From NCBI GenBank assembly GCA_015709655.1, contig CP054181.1, positions 2,290,207 through 2,354,206 of the forward strand: DNA of 64,000 bases, written 5' to 3'. The notes beneath the pieces were generated by a model, which was given only the letters and a program-made list of their open reading frames with translations, was not told the DNA's origin and did not search any database. Source of the DNA: Ignavibacteria bacterium (lineage in GTDB: Bacteria > Bacteroidota > Ignavibacteria > Kapaibacteriales > Kapaibacteriaceae). Of this stretch, positions 18,377 to 27,990 are shown one piece after another; within the stretch, counting starts at the first letter, position 1, and each line of letters begins with the position of its first letter. Position numbers and translations under genes: made by a program.

Positions 18377-20611
18377 ATGCCGATGGCTTCGCAAACGGCA
18401 GCCGATACAGTGCCACTGCAGTATGTAAAGGGAATCGGCCCGCAGCGCGCCCGGGTACTGGCTTCTGAAGGTATTGTAACGCCAGATGACGTACTGCGGC
18501 TGGTCCCTCGCGGCTATATTGACCGGAGTCTTGTAGGCTCAATGCGCGATATTGCAGTGCGTTTACAAGCTCAATCCGAATGGCTGGAGTCACCGGGTAA
18601 CATTCCCGCCAGCGTGAGCAGCGAATCGTCGGTGCTTGTGACCGTTGATCACGTCAGCGAACGCCCATTGCGCGGTGGTCGTTCAATGCTCACCGCAAGC
18701 GTAGGCGATCAAATGGGTGGACAGGCACAGTTGGTGTTCTGGAATGCTATCGGATATTATCGTACGCTGCTTAAGGTTGGCGAACGGTTCCTGGTTAGCG
18801 GTATGCCCGAATTCAATGATCGCTTTGGCAGGCTTACGTTTACTCACCCTGAGCTGGACAGAGTTGATGACGATGACATAGAGCGGATGAAACAGGGGGC
18901 TGTGTTAAGCATGTACCCGATGTCGCAGCGCATGAAGTCAGCCGGTATTACAATGCGAATGCTGCGCAGTCTTGTGAACAGTGCACTGGAATTGTTGCAG
19001 AATTCGGTGATCGAGGTGCTGCCGAATGAGATTTTGGAGCGACATCACCTGATGCAGAGAAGCGAGGCCATTCGCAAGATCCATTGTCCGGAATCAATGG
19101 CCGAAGCAACAGAAGCATGGCGCAGGCTTAAGTACGAAGAGTTCTTCCTGTTCCAGATAATGCTTGCCCAACGTCAGGGTACCCTGAAGCGGAGTGAACC
19201 GGGTATCGTCATGCACCCCAAAAGCCCTCGGGCACGTGCTCTGATGGAACGTTTGCCGTACGCTCTGACCAGTGCACAGCGGCGCGTAATAAACGAAATT
19301 ATTGCCGATGTGAAGCAGGGTATTCCCATGCATCGTTTGTTACAGGGCGATGTTGGAAGCGGGAAAACCATTGTTGCCCTGCTGTGTATGCTGAATGCTG
19401 TTGACAATGGCTATCAAACGGCTCTGATGGTGCCAACAGAGATTCTGGCTGAACAACACTACAGGAATTTTATACGTTTACTGGACGGTTTGGATGTCAG
19501 CGTTGAGCTGCTTGTTGGAGCCCAAGGTAAAAAAGTACGCAGGACGGTTGAAGATAAAGTGCAAACGGGGCAGGCACATATCATAGTGGGAACTCATGCT
19601 CTGTTTGATGGCAATATCAGTTACAACAACCTTGGTTTGGTTGTTATTGATGAGCAACATCGCTTTGGAGTAGCACAGCGAGCCGAGCTGCAGCGGCTTG
19701 GCAGGATAAGTCATGCCGGGCATCAGTTGTGGCCTCACGTGCTGGTGATGAGTGCCACGCCAATTCCGCGAACCCTGGCAATGACTGTGTACGGCGATCT
19801 GGATACGTCGGTGATCGATGAACTTCCACAACACCGGAAACCAATTAAAACCAAGGTTGTGTTCGAATCGCAAATCAAACAGGCCTACGACTTTATTCGG
19901 GAACACGTGCGGGACGGACGTCAGGCATACATTGTGTTTCCACTCGTTGAGAAGAGTGAAAAACTGGAGGTAAAAAGTGCGGTTGAGCACTATGAGTATT
20001 TCCAGAAATCAGTGTTCCCGGATTTAACGGTGGGGTTACTCCACGGTAGAATGACGGCAGCCGAAAAGGATGTAGTCATGACGGAGTTCCTTGAAGCGCG
20101 AACCAAGGTCCTGGTTGCAACCACCGTAATCGAAGTTGGCGTAGATGTTCCCAACGCTACCGTTATGCTAATCGAGAATGCCGAACGTTTCGGGCTGGCA
20201 CAGTTGCACCAACTGCGCGGCCGGGTGGGCAGGGGAGCTGATCAAAGCTACTGTCTGCTTGCCACTAAAGATCATTATCGTTATCACCTGAAATCAGCAG
20301 ATGCCGGTGTAGAACGAGCTAAGAGTATAGCGCGGCTGCGGACCATGGAAGAGACGACTAACGGGTTTACGATTGCCGAGGTTGATTTGAATCTTCGCGG
20401 CCCTGGCGACGTGATGGGTACGCGGCAAAGTGGCATTCCGGAGTTTGCATACGCCAATATCGTATCCGACGGTGATTTACTGACGCTGGCACGATCGGAT
20501 GCATTCGCAGTAGTGGCAGACGATCCGGAGCTTGTCCAGCCAAACCATGCTGCACTCCGCCGTCATGTTATGGCACAGCTTTCGGGCCAGAACTCGGTTC
20601 ATATTGCATAA
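18377..20611 (+). CDS. recG: ATP-dependent DNA helicase RecG
   Basis: Superfamily 2 helicase that remodels stalled forks and branched DNA. The N-terminal wedge/OB domain begins with LQYVKGIGPQRARVLASEGI. Helicase motifs: Walker A QGDVGSGKT, motif II VIDEQHRFGV, motif III SATPIPRTLA, motif VI QLRGRVGRGADQS, and the RecG-specific C-terminal GPGDVMGTRQSGIPEF. 744 aa is slightly long but within range. Eight bp after the META lipoprotein; queE starts 7 bp after its stop. Confidence 0.97.
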   Translation: MPMASQTAADTVPLQYVKGIGPQRARVLASEGIVTPDDVLRLVPRGYIDRSLVGSMRDIAVRLQAQSEWLESPGNIPASVSSESSVLVTVDHVSERPLRGGRSMLTASVGDQMGGQAQLVFWNAIGYYRTLLKVGERFLVSGMPEFNDRFGRLTFTHPELDRVDDDDIERMKQGAVLSMYPMSQRMKSAGITMRMLRSLVNSALELLQNSVIEVLPNEILERHHLMQRSEAIRKIHCPESMAEATEAWRRLKYEEFFLFQIMLAQRQGTLKRSEPGIVMHPKSPRARALMERLPYALTSAQRRVINEIIADVKQGIPMHRLLQGDVGSGKTIVALLCMLNAVDNGYQTALMVPTEILAEQHYRNFIRLLDGLDVSVELLVGAQGKKVRRTVEDKVQTGQAHIIVGTHALFDGNISYNNLGLVVIDEQHRFGVAQRAELQRLGRISHAGHQLWPHVLVMSATPIPRTLAMTVYGDLDTSVIDELPQHRKPIKTKVVFESQIKQAYDFIREHVRDGRQAYIVFPLVEKSEKLEVKSAVEHYEYFQKSVFPDLTVGLLHGRMTAAEKDVVMTEFLEARTKVLVATTVIEVGVDVPNATVMLIENAERFGLAQLHQLRGRVGRGADQSYCLLATKDHYRYHLKSADAGVERAKSIARLRTMEETTNGFTIAEVDLNLRGPGDVMGTRQSGIPEFAYANIVSDGDLLTLARSDAFAVVADDPELVQPNHAALRRHVMAQLSGQNSVHIA

Positions 20612-20618
20612 TTTCGGT

Positions 20619-21269
20619 GTGCTCAATATCAGCGAAATATTCTATTCGATCCAGGGAGAGGGGTCGCGAACCGGCCTCCCCTGCGTGTTTGTGCGGGTTC
20701 AGGGCTGTAAACTGCGTTGCTCCTGGTGCGATACAACCTATGCGCTGGACCATCGGAAAACTGAACAGCAGTACACAGTAGATCAGGTGCTCCTTCACGT
20801 TCAGAAGTACAACTGCAGGTTCGTAGAACTTACAGGCGGTGAACCATTGGAACAACCGGAAGTGTTGACCCTGATGCGCAGATTGTGCGATATGGGATAT
20901 ACGGTGGCGGTAGAAACAGGAGGGCATGTTGATATCAGTAGCGTTGATGAGCGTGTTATACGGATCGTTGATATTAAATGTCCGGACTCTAAAATGGCAC
21001 CACTCAACCGGCTTGAAAATATCGGCTGCCTGAAGCCCCCTGATGAAGTAAAGTTTGTTATTGGCTCACGTGGTGACTATGAGTACGCCAGGGATGTTAT
21101 TTCAGAATACCGTCTTACAGAACGAGTTAACGAAATTCTTATGTCGGCAGTATTCGGTGTCCAGGACTATCGTCAGTTGGTGGAGTGGATTCTGGAAGAT
21201 GCTCTTCCGGTTCGCTTCCAGTTGCAGATTCATAAATATATCTGGGATCCGGCTATGAGGGGTGTTTAA
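20619..21269 (+). CDS. queE: 7-carboxy-7-deazaguanine synthase (radical SAM)
   Basis: Radical-SAM enzyme of the queuosine/deazapurine pathway, converting carboxy-tetrahydropterin to 7-carboxy-7-deazaguanine. The cluster motif is C30-x3-C34-x2-C37 (CKLRCSWC), the QueE spacing, preceded by ISEIFYSIQGEGSRTG and followed by ELTGGEPL. The frame is open from 20532 inside recG, but homologues start just before EIFYSIQGEG, so GTG at 20619 (VLNISEIF) is chosen; an ATG at 20565 is the alternative. queC, queD and queF are not in the window. Confidence 0.92.
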   Translation: MLNISEIFYSIQGEGSRTGLPCVFVRVQGCKLRCSWCDTTYALDHRKTEQQYTVDQVLLHVQKYNCRFVELTGGEPLEQPEVLTLMRRLCDMGYTVAVETGGHVDISSVDERVIRIVDIKCPDSKMAPLNRLENIGCLKPPDEVKFVIGSRGDYEYARDVISEYRLTERVNEILMSAVFGVQDYRQLVEWILEDALPVRFQLQIHKYIWDPAMRGV

Positions 21270-21284
21270 GGATAAGGAAATTTA

Positions 21285-22256
21285 ATGCACAGTACCAATT
21301 GTTACACAGTAAACTCTGTCCTCACTACATCCGTACGTCAACCCAGGGTGTGGTATGCTGCCACAGCCTTGCCAGTTGCTATGGTAATGATAATGATAAC
21401 GATGTTTGCAATACCTATCACTAGTTTTGCACAGGCACTAAGCAGCAGGACGAATTTTTACGATGGCTATGCAGCACCGGTTATCCTTGCCGAGGTTAAC
21501 AGCGACCACGATGATTATGCTCCCGTATGGCAAACAAATATGAACAGGCTGGTGTTTACCAGTGAGCGTAACGGGTATGCAGAGCTGTGGCAGGCACGTT
21601 TCCCGGAAAACATTGTTGCTCCGAACAGCAGCCCTGATGTTTCAGCCGTACCGGGTACGTTTAATGCGGACGGGCACTGGAGGTCATTTATCAGTTTTGG
21701 TAAGGACGGCGAGGCTGTTGGTGTTGCATTCACCAGGCACGAGGCACAGGCATGGCCAACCATCGTTACGGCACCTACCGATGCCGATGCAGTGAACTTG
21801 GGACATCCAATAGCTCAGATTCACCGCAATGGTTTCGATGCACAACCTGCTTTGTCGCTGGATGGTACTCGCTTGGTATTTGTTTCGGACCGTGAGGGTG
21901 GAGCAGGGGGCCTGGACCTATGGGTTTGTGATCGCCGTCGGGACGAGGAGTGGGATGCACCGGTACTGCTGAGTTCGCGCGTGAACAGCGAGGGTGATGA
22001 AGTTACACCATTCTTTATTTCGGCCGATACGCTTGTGTATGCATCAAATGGATATGGCGGAAAGGGTGGTTTTGACTTGTTCATGGTTGTGCTCCAGGCA
22101 GGCGTGTGGGGCGAGCCGGAACCACTCGACTGGCTGAACACCGAGTATAACGAAACCGATCCGGCGATTTTACCCGACGGCTCGTTTGTGTTTGCATCAA
22201 ATCGTCCGGGAGGCAAGGGACTCCTTGACTTGTGGATTTCAAAGCGGAAGCAGTAG
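21285..22256 (+). CDS. Exported PD40/WD40-like beta-propeller protein
   Basis: 323-aa protein with a long N-terminal region ending in a hydrophobic signal segment (ALPVAMVMIMITMFAI ... SFAQ, about residues 28-49). At least four PD40 (TolB-like) blades are visible: YAPVWQTNMNRLVFTSER, PALSLDGTRLVFVSDREGG, VTPFFISADTLVYASNG and PAILPDGSFVFASNRPGG. Blades of this type in this phylum are common in OmpA- and TolB-linked envelope proteins. No OmpA domain or sorting domain is present. Function unknown; probably periplasmic. Confidence 0.8.
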   Translation: MHSTNCYTVNSVLTTSVRQPRVWYAATALPVAMVMIMITMFAIPITSFAQALSSRTNFYDGYAAPVILAEVNSDHDDYAPVWQTNMNRLVFTSERNGYAELWQARFPENIVAPNSSPDVSAVPGTFNADGHWRSFISFGKDGEAVGVAFTRHEAQAWPTIVTAPTDADAVNLGHPIAQIHRNGFDAQPALSLDGTRLVFVSDREGGAGGLDLWVCDRRRDEEWDAPVLLSSRVNSEGDEVTPFFISADTLVYASNGYGGKGGFDLFMVVLQAGVWGEPEPLDWLNTEYNETDPAILPDGSFVFASNRPGGKGLLDLWISKRKQ

Positions 22257-22316
22257 GCGTTAACAGAGGCCTGCGGCCAGAGCTGAGCGGTATCGGCATA
22301 AATTCATGGCAGTAAT

Positions 22317-25300
22317 TTAATTTACCAGGATAGTGCCAACATCAATGATCCGTGATACCTGGTTAACCCGCAGTGTTGTTGCCGTGTGCTGCTCGGCAGC
22401 GGTACCGTAACCTGTGAACATATCAACCTGAACGGTGGTCGGACGTTCGATGGTTTGCTGCCGGCTGCCATAGTAGTTAACCTGGATTTTATAGGCGCCC
22501 TTCTTTGCATTTGGAAGAACAAATTCTTCCGGGCCGTATCCGCCTGTAAAGTCTCGCGTCAGATGTCCGCCCAGTTTTGTATCACGGTTGTTGTACATAC
22601 ACACTTCACCATCCGGATCGGTAACCCACAGGTCCATGTCGCAGTTGTCAGCATCCCACGTGAGAACTACCCTGAGGTCCGTGTTAACCGGGATGCGGTA
22701 TTCTGCCGGGATTTGAATGTTTGAAGCACCGGGCTGCAGTGCCAGCCGACCCAATTCACGAGCGGCAATAACTTCAATTTCGGGAAAGCGGTTGTGCCAC
22801 GGACGTGTTATGATGGATGTTAGCAGCGATGCTGCCTGGTGATACTCACCGGTAGCTGCAAAGGCAAGTGCCAGGTCGCGGTAGCTTTGGGGCTCCTCAT
22901 CACGAATGCGTAACACGTCACGAAAAACGTGGACAGCGTGTTGCGGATAACCCAGCTGTAATAGCCTGTGAGCCAGAATCCGTAGTGTACGTGCGTCTTC
23001 ACTCTGTATCTCGGCCAATGAAAGTAGCACTCGTAATGCCAGTGGCTTGTTGCCGTGCTGAATCAACGCATCTGCAGCATCAAGATATAGGCCGGTTGAC
23101 TCAAAATAGTGGTTGCGTAGCTGTACGTACACGGCATAAACCTGGTCAGCCGTAGTGGCCCGATCAAGCGACTCCGTCCATACTTCACGGGATACACTAT
23201 GTTCTGTAGGTTTGCCCGGCACAAGATTAATGTTGGATGATGGCTCCGCAGAATGGCGGTCAGGTGTTGTTGCATCTGCCATCTCCATTTGAAAATTGTC
23301 TGACACTACGGCGGCATCTACGCCCGACACCATAGCGCTCTCGTCAGATACACTCAGCCGTTCCATGGCACCACCGTACGCTGCCGGTGCAGGGAGTCCA
23401 ATGGTGGCGGCACCATTGCGGGTGGCGGCTCTTCCTACAACGTCAGACGCCTTCAGGTCCGTTATTCTGACCCTGGATTGAATAATGTTGCCTCGCACAA
23501 CCTTTCCGGGCTCTACGATAACGGTGCTGCGGGCTGTTCCACTGCCACCGTTAGGATCAGCAATAACGGAATACACACCATGCGGAATTCCTGTAAACGT
23601 ATAGGTTCCTGTTGCATCCGTGACAGCCATAAAACCGGTATTCAATATCGTTACTTTTTTATTCTGAAGTGCCACACCCTTTTCATCTGTTACCTTCCCT
23701 GTTACAGAACCGATCTCCCGGACCGATATTCCATTGGGAAGGGGCTGAGCTTCCGGCCATATCCAGAACGTTCCGGAGTTAGCAGGTAGTGATGATGGTT
23801 TTGCAGCGGTACGCACACTATTAAGCGTTTTTTCAATAGTGGTGTGCCGTTCCTGTATGGCACGCACACTGTCTTGCCGGTAGGCGGCAATTCGTTCCTG
23901 AAAAAGAGCAACAAGTTCAGGCTCTGACTCCGGGGGCTTAATGTTGAATCGCAGGTAATCTTCGATTCGATCCAGTACGATTAGCGATGTCCCGGGTGTT
24001 ACGAGGTTAAACCGGGTTCCCAAATCACGAATTGCGTCGGCATTTCCTGACCTGTTAATGCTCAGCCTCTCAATCATCATGGTGGCCCATCGGCGTGGAA
24101 TTGCGGTGCCTTCCGAACCATGCTCATGTTTACTGATGGTGATTGTGTGAGTTTGTTGTGAGCTGTTATCAAAGCCGGTGGTAATTCGCACTGTTGCGGA
24201 TGAGGTAAGCAGGCGACCACATACGACTGTGACCCCATTGCTCACTGTTGCCGATGATGGAAGAATGTCAGTCATTCTGCCGTCAATCACGCTGACTGAC
24301 ATGATTTTGTGGTGCTGTTGAAGCGCTGTTTCGATAGCGTCGTGAAGTGACAGTACGGTAAGATCAATCAGTTCACCGCCGCTCTGGACAGCAATTGAAT
24401 TCAGAACCGGGAAGTCAGCCGGTGAAGCCGATGTGATGCAATATACCGGAACAGTGGCATCCTGAATTTGCTCGTTCCCAAAGGTTGAAATGCCATCGCT
24501 GAACAAAAACGCAATGTCTGACGTAAGAGTACGCAGTGGCAGTACACCAAGCTGAGTTGCACCGTCCATCGGTAAACTGCTAAGTGTTTTTACAATGAGC
24601 TGAGAATCTGCAAGGCTGTACTCTTGCTTGGTAAGAATGGTATGGGCAAAGGTCAGTACCGTGATTGAAGCCGGCCTCATTGTGTTCATCAACTGTTTCA
24701 GATACTCGAGTTCCAAGGGAATGTTTCGTTTAGTACCAGAGATGGAAGCATCCCAGAGTATTGTTACAGAGCGTGGCTGTACAGGTAACCGGCGGGTGTT
24801 GACGTCGCTACCGGTATTCAGAAAAATAGCCGCATAGTCGTCACCCTTGTGCTCTTCTACCACAACACGATGTTGGGAAAGCGCCACAGGAACCATGATG
24901 GTAAACGGTGTTGTAAGCAGCACGTTTGCTCGGGAAAAACCAATCGTGTAGTTTCTGCCATGCGGACTGAAAAACATAGTGTCAGCACTGCCACCCGTTA
25001 AGCTCGGTGTGCTGCCAAACCCTGTAACGGTAGCGTGGAAATTAAACTTTGGTATCGCAGAGGTGTACGAAAAAGGGATTGTGTAGCCCAGACCTTCAGG
25101 GACAGACGTCAGCAACTGTTCGTAGGCAATTACAATTCTGCGGATGCCTTTCGCCGGCAGCGGATAGATCCGAGCTTTAAAAGAGTTATCCCGTGTCCAC
25201 TCCAGCAAGGCTGGATCGACCTTGGTGCGGATAACCTCCTCGAAGGTTGAGCGACCCTTGCTTTTATCTACTACAACAGCATCGCGCAACTTACCGTTAA

Positions 25301-25634
25301 TATCTAAAGCAAAGCGCGACACCGTTTGTCCGTTTGTTAACGGAAACACAAACTCACCTTCCAGCACTCGGTCATGAGGATTAAACACGGTAATATCCAG
25401 TGTTGTTGTTGCAATTGTACCGGTTATCGCAACACTGACATCCAGTTCCTGCACCATCATTGGAACCGGGGTCCCATTTGAATCACGCACGAACACGCCC
25501 ACTGACACCGGTGGTTTGGGCAGAATACGTGCAGTCGGCGTATCAGGATCCTGCGGCAGCAGTGGCAGCGTCAGGCTGAGTGCCGAAACAATAGTCAGTG
25601 CGATAAGCAGAGTGATATTAAAGTATGTTTTCAT
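22317..25634 (-). CDS. Large exported VIT / von Willebrand A domain protein with DUF2135-like C-terminus
   Basis: 1105 aa. Signal peptide at 1-23. A VIT domain (about 50-190) includes FNPHDRVLEGEFVFPL and IRRIVIAYEQLL. The vWA-like domain (about 280-430) has a complete MIDAS: DASIS (DxSxS), Thr in DGATQLG and Asp in FSDG. A carboxypeptidase-regulatory-like beta-sandwich (about 645-735) has GKVTDEKGVAL ... GTYTFTGIPHGVYSV. A helical repeat-like stretch (about 860-970) is followed by a DUF2135-like domain (LTWDADNCDMDLWVTDPDGE). Members of this family resemble inter-alpha-trypsin inhibitor heavy chains and are probably adhesion or scaffold proteins at the surface. Third gene of the ECF sigma/anti-sigma run. 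Confidence 0.87.
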   Translation of the reverse strand: MKTYFNITLLIALTIVSALSLTLPLLPQDPDTPTARILPKPPVSVGVFVRDSNGTPVPMMVQELDVSVAITGTIATTTLDITVFNPHDRVLEGEFVFPLTNGQTVSRFALDINGKLRDAVVVDKSKGRSTFEEVIRTKVDPALLEWTRDNSFKARIYPLPAKGIRRIVIAYEQLLTSVPEGLGYTIPFSYTSAIPKFNFHATVTGFGSTPSLTGGSADTMFFSPHGRNYTIGFSRANVLLTTPFTIMVPVALSQHRVVVEEHKGDDYAAIFLNTGSDVNTRRLPVQPRSVTILWDASISGTKRNIPLELEYLKQLMNTMRPASITVLTFAHTILTKQEYSLADSQLIVKTLSSLPMDGATQLGVLPLRTLTSDIAFLFSDGISTFGNEQIQDATVPVYCITSASPADFPVLNSIAVQSGGELIDLTVLSLHDAIETALQQHHKIMSVSVIDGRMTDILPSSATVSNGVTVVCGRLLTSSATVRITTGFDNSSQQTHTITISKHEHGSEGTAIPRRWATMMIERLSINRSGNADAIRDLGTRFNLVTPGTSLIVLDRIEDYLRFNIKPPESEPELVALFQERIAAYRQDSVRAIQERHTTIEKTLNSVRTAAKPSSLPANSGTFWIWPEAQPLPNGISVREIGSVTGKVTDEKGVALQNKKVTILNTGFMAVTDATGTYTFTGIPHGVYSVIADPNGGSGTARSTVIVEPGKVVRGNIIQSRVRITDLKASDVVGRAATRNGAATIGLPAPAAYGGAMERLSVSDESAMVSGVDAAVVSDNFQMEMADATTPDRHSAEPSSNINLVPGKPTEHSVSREVWTESLDRATTADQVYAVYVQLRNHYFESTGLYLDAADALIQHGNKPLALRVLLSLAEIQSEDARTLRILAHRLLQLGYPQHAVHVFRDVLRIRDEEPQSYRDLALAFAATGEYHQAASLLTSIITRPWHNRFPEIEVIAARELGRLALQPGASNIQIPAEYRIPVNTDLRVVLTWDADNCDMDLWVTDPDGEVCMYNNRDTKLGGHLTRDFTGGYGPEEFVLPNAKKGAYKIQVNYYGSRQQTIERPTTVQVDMFTGYGTAAEQHTATTLRVNQVSRIIDVGTILVN

Positions 25635-25649
25635 CGTTCGTTCTCCGGT

Positions 25650-26735
25650 TTACCGCTCGATAAGAATTCGTTGTACTATCTGTTCTGATGACTGTGCATC
25701 GGTGATGACGATTACGTACATTCCGTTTGCCAATTCTGATGGCAGGGAAATCGGCTCAGTATGGGTGCCTTCGGTTAGAATGCGTTCGTTCCATAGGTTC
25801 AAAACTGTATTCCCCTGGATGTTGATGATAGATGCTGTTGTAGTAAGCCTCTTGCCAACCGTTAACCGTAACGATGCCATCTGGCTTCGAACCGGATTCG
25901 GGAAGATCTCTGCTGAGGTAATTCCGTTTGGAGTATGCAATGGTTGTGTGAGCGGATCGGACGCCTTTGCTCCCCTTAGTTCCTGCCTGATCTGTTGGGC
26001 AACCTCGGGTGGGACGGCATCCAGAAATGCAACAGAAGGTTGGTACCACAGTACGACATCTGCATACGGAAACAGTGGTTGAGAAGGATTTTTCAAAGTA
26101 TAGCGAACGGCAACAAGACTGCCAACCTCTGCATGTGCTTCCGAGAACCATGAGGCAAGAACGGTATCATCGCGATAGAGTGTAATGTGCTTTGGAGCCG
26201 GTGTTGCTGTTGCATCATGGGTTCCGCGGACGCTGATTCCCGATGGTGAAATCGTTATCCGAAACCCATCCTCAACATAGGTGATTCGTTCGTTGGTGAC
26301 GGAAAGGCCCAATGATTCCGCCGCTGCAGGACGAATCTGCGCAAAGTGTACAGGGTGCGCATCATGCGCCGTGGGGGCATTGTTATCGCTGAGCGTTGAG
26401 GCAACAGATGGTAAGGGGCTTTGGTTTCCCGTATCGGTAGTAACGGAATTTATGGTTTTTTGAGATGTTTCGGCAACGAATTCCTGTTCAGTGATACCGG
26501 GTTCGGCCCGATCCACGAAGGCAAACCACGCTATGCCGGCAGCAACAGCTGCACCAGCTGATGCAAAGGCTATGGTACGGCGGATGTTTTTGTGGCCAAC
26601 GGCCGGAGCATCGGGGGACGTGGGCGGAGCCGACTGAATTGCGGACAGGATGTCGTGATCAGACAGTAGCGGAGGAGTTGGTGGCGGTACCCGCTGCGAA
26701 TCGAATGCATCACGAAGAGTCTGGAATGTTTTCAT
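25650..26735 (-). CDS. Anti-sigma-factor-like single-pass membrane protein with T9SS-type C-terminal domain
   Basis: 361 aa with no cleavable signal peptide. A cytoplasmic N-terminus of about 50 residues (MKTFQTLRDAFDSQR ... LSDHDILSAIQ) is followed by one TM segment (TIAFASAGAAVAAGIAWFAF, about 52-72), the layout of an anti-sigma factor. The remainder is extracytoplasmic, ending in EIFPNPVRSQMASLRL ... LANGMYVIVITDAQSSEQ, which has the N-P-V and G-x-Y-x-V marks of a T9SS type-A domain. It lies 16 bp after the ECF sigma gene. No zinc-binding HxxxCxxC anti-sigma motif was seen, so the anti-sigma role is inferred from topology and position. Confidence 0.72.
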   Translation of the reverse strand: MKTFQTLRDAFDSQRVPPPTPPLLSDHDILSAIQSAPPTSPDAPAVGHKNIRRTIAFASAGAAVAAGIAWFAFVDRAEPGITEQEFVAETSQKTINSVTTDTGNQSPLPSVASTLSDNNAPTAHDAHPVHFAQIRPAAAESLGLSVTNERITYVEDGFRITISPSGISVRGTHDATATPAPKHITLYRDDTVLASWFSEAHAEVGSLVAVRYTLKNPSQPLFPYADVVLWYQPSVAFLDAVPPEVAQQIRQELRGAKASDPLTQPLHTPNGITSAEIFPNPVRSQMASLRLTVGKRLTTTASIINIQGNTVLNLWNERILTEGTHTEPISLPSELANGMYVIVITDAQSSEQIVQRILIER

Positions 26736-26751
26736 GTTACGCTCAGTTTGT

Positions 26752-27303
26752 CTATTGTCGAATGGGAAGAGTTGTTGGCACCGAATAGTCAGATGATTTT
26801 GTCACACCAAGTTTTTTAGCAACAGTTCTGCGTGCACGAAACAGTCGGAGCTTTACTGCACTCACAGAGCAGTGCTGGATAACGGCAATCTCTGCAACCG
26901 GCAGATCGTGAACCTCGTATAGTAGCAGGGCTTCTCGGTACGCATCGGGCAGCTGGTTAATTGCATCGCGGACCAAGGCTGAATCTGTTTTGCGGTCGGG
27001 CAGCAGTTCGGTATCACGGATGGTGTCTTCATATTCATCGGGAAGTGACTGTTCCAGCCGGCGTTTGCGAAAACGACGTCGGTTGAGGTTGCAGATGACA
27101 GTGAACACGTATGTCTTCATAGCTGCCTTATCGTGTATGTCATCGTATTTCTGCCATGCAATGACCAAGGCATCCTGCAGTAAGTCGCGTGCATCTTCGC
27201 GCGTTGGAGCAAGTGAGAGGGCAAATCGTTCTGCCTGACGGTAGAACGAATGAAGTGTATGCAGAAAATCGGATTCGCGTGTTGCCGGAGTTGAGTGTTC
27301 CAT
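26752..27303 (-). CDS. ECF-type RNA polymerase sigma factor
   Basis: 183-aa sigma-70 factor with region 2 (LAPTREDARDLLQDALVIAWQKYDD, then MKTYVFTVICNLNRRRFRKRR) and region 4 (LPDAYREALLLYEVHDLPVAEIAVIQHCSVSAVKLRLFRARR, whose helix-turn-helix should read a -35 element). Regions 1.1 and 3 are absent, as expected for ECF factors. First gene of a three-gene minus-strand run with the anti-sigma-like membrane protein and the VIT/vWA protein, which suggests the surface protein is part of its regulon or signal path. Autoregulation is likely but not shown. Confidence 0.93.
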   Translation of the reverse strand: MEHSTPATRESDFLHTLHSFYRQAERFALSLAPTREDARDLLQDALVIAWQKYDDIHDKAAMKTYVFTVICNLNRRRFRKRRLEQSLPDEYEDTIRDTELLPDRKTDSALVRDAINQLPDAYREALLLYEVHDLPVAEIAVIQHCSVSAVKLRLFRARRTVAKKLGVTKSSDYSVPTTLPIRQ

Positions 27304-27393
27304 AGCTGTGTGTTTGTTCAGGCCGTCAGAGTCAGCATGTTGGTACCCGGTTACATGCGTAACAAAACAAAATAGTGGTAAAACCGGCAGAAC

Positions 27394-27427
27394 AAAAAAA
27401 AGGGGCTACTGTTGCCAGAGCCCCTTT
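27394..27427 (-). terminator. Intrinsic terminator after the interrupted lipoprotein gene
   Basis: Perfect 9-bp stem AAAGGGGCT (27399-27407) / AGCCCCTTT (27419-27427) with an 11-base loop. Read on the minus strand it is followed by a run of eight T. It lies 20 bp beyond the stop of the minus-strand gene at 27448, in the right place and orientation to end that transcript. Confidence 0.85.
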
Positions 27428-27447
27428 CAAGAGAATAGGTATTTTGA

Positions 27448-27987
27448 TTATTGTGCTATGACGAATTTTGTTGGCGTATAAACAAAGCCCGGGAAGGGGA
27501 TCACCTGGTTAGCAGGCGGACCCAGTTTAATTGCGGACGGATCCTGTTTTGTTTTAACAATACCAACATTTTCGGCCAGCCAGTATTCTGCATTAACGAG
27601 AATTGGCTCCACCGGGATTGGACCTAATGCAGAACTGATATACAGCTGGATAACATAGTTCAGTTTTACCTTGGTCGTTTTTACGGCAGCACCATTGATG
27701 GTTAGGTCTTCAGTACCTGTTTTGCTGGCATTTACCTTGACCGCAGCATCAAAGGTTAGCTCCATTCCCATATAGGTTGCCTTTATGCCACTAACCGAGT
27801 CCTGGAGTGCCGTCCACGTTGTGCTGGCATTATCATACAGCAACGTCCAGTGACTACCAAAATCAACCACCCCAACACCGGAAATGTTGTATGCCATTGG
27901 GTAGAGGCGGTAGAGCTTTGACTTGTCGGACGACTCCGAGAGAGACGTTGTGTCAACCGGAGCCCCTTGAATAAACTTCACATACAA
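27448..27987 (-). pseudogene. C-terminal part of interrupted lipoprotein gene (downstream of in-frame TAA)
   Basis: About 180 codons continuing in the same frame as the lipoprotein ORF that ends at 27991. The two are separated only by the TAA at 27991-27993 and one CAG codon. The sequence stays protein-like across the stop, with the domain continuing YVKFIQGAPVDTTSL and later AEYWLAENVGIVKTKQDP, an outer-lipoprotein-like beta-rich fold of unknown family. The frame could start by itself only at a TTG (27987) with no visible ribosome-binding site and no signal peptide, so it is best read as the second part of one gene. Confidence 0.65.
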
Positions 27988-27990
27988 CTG

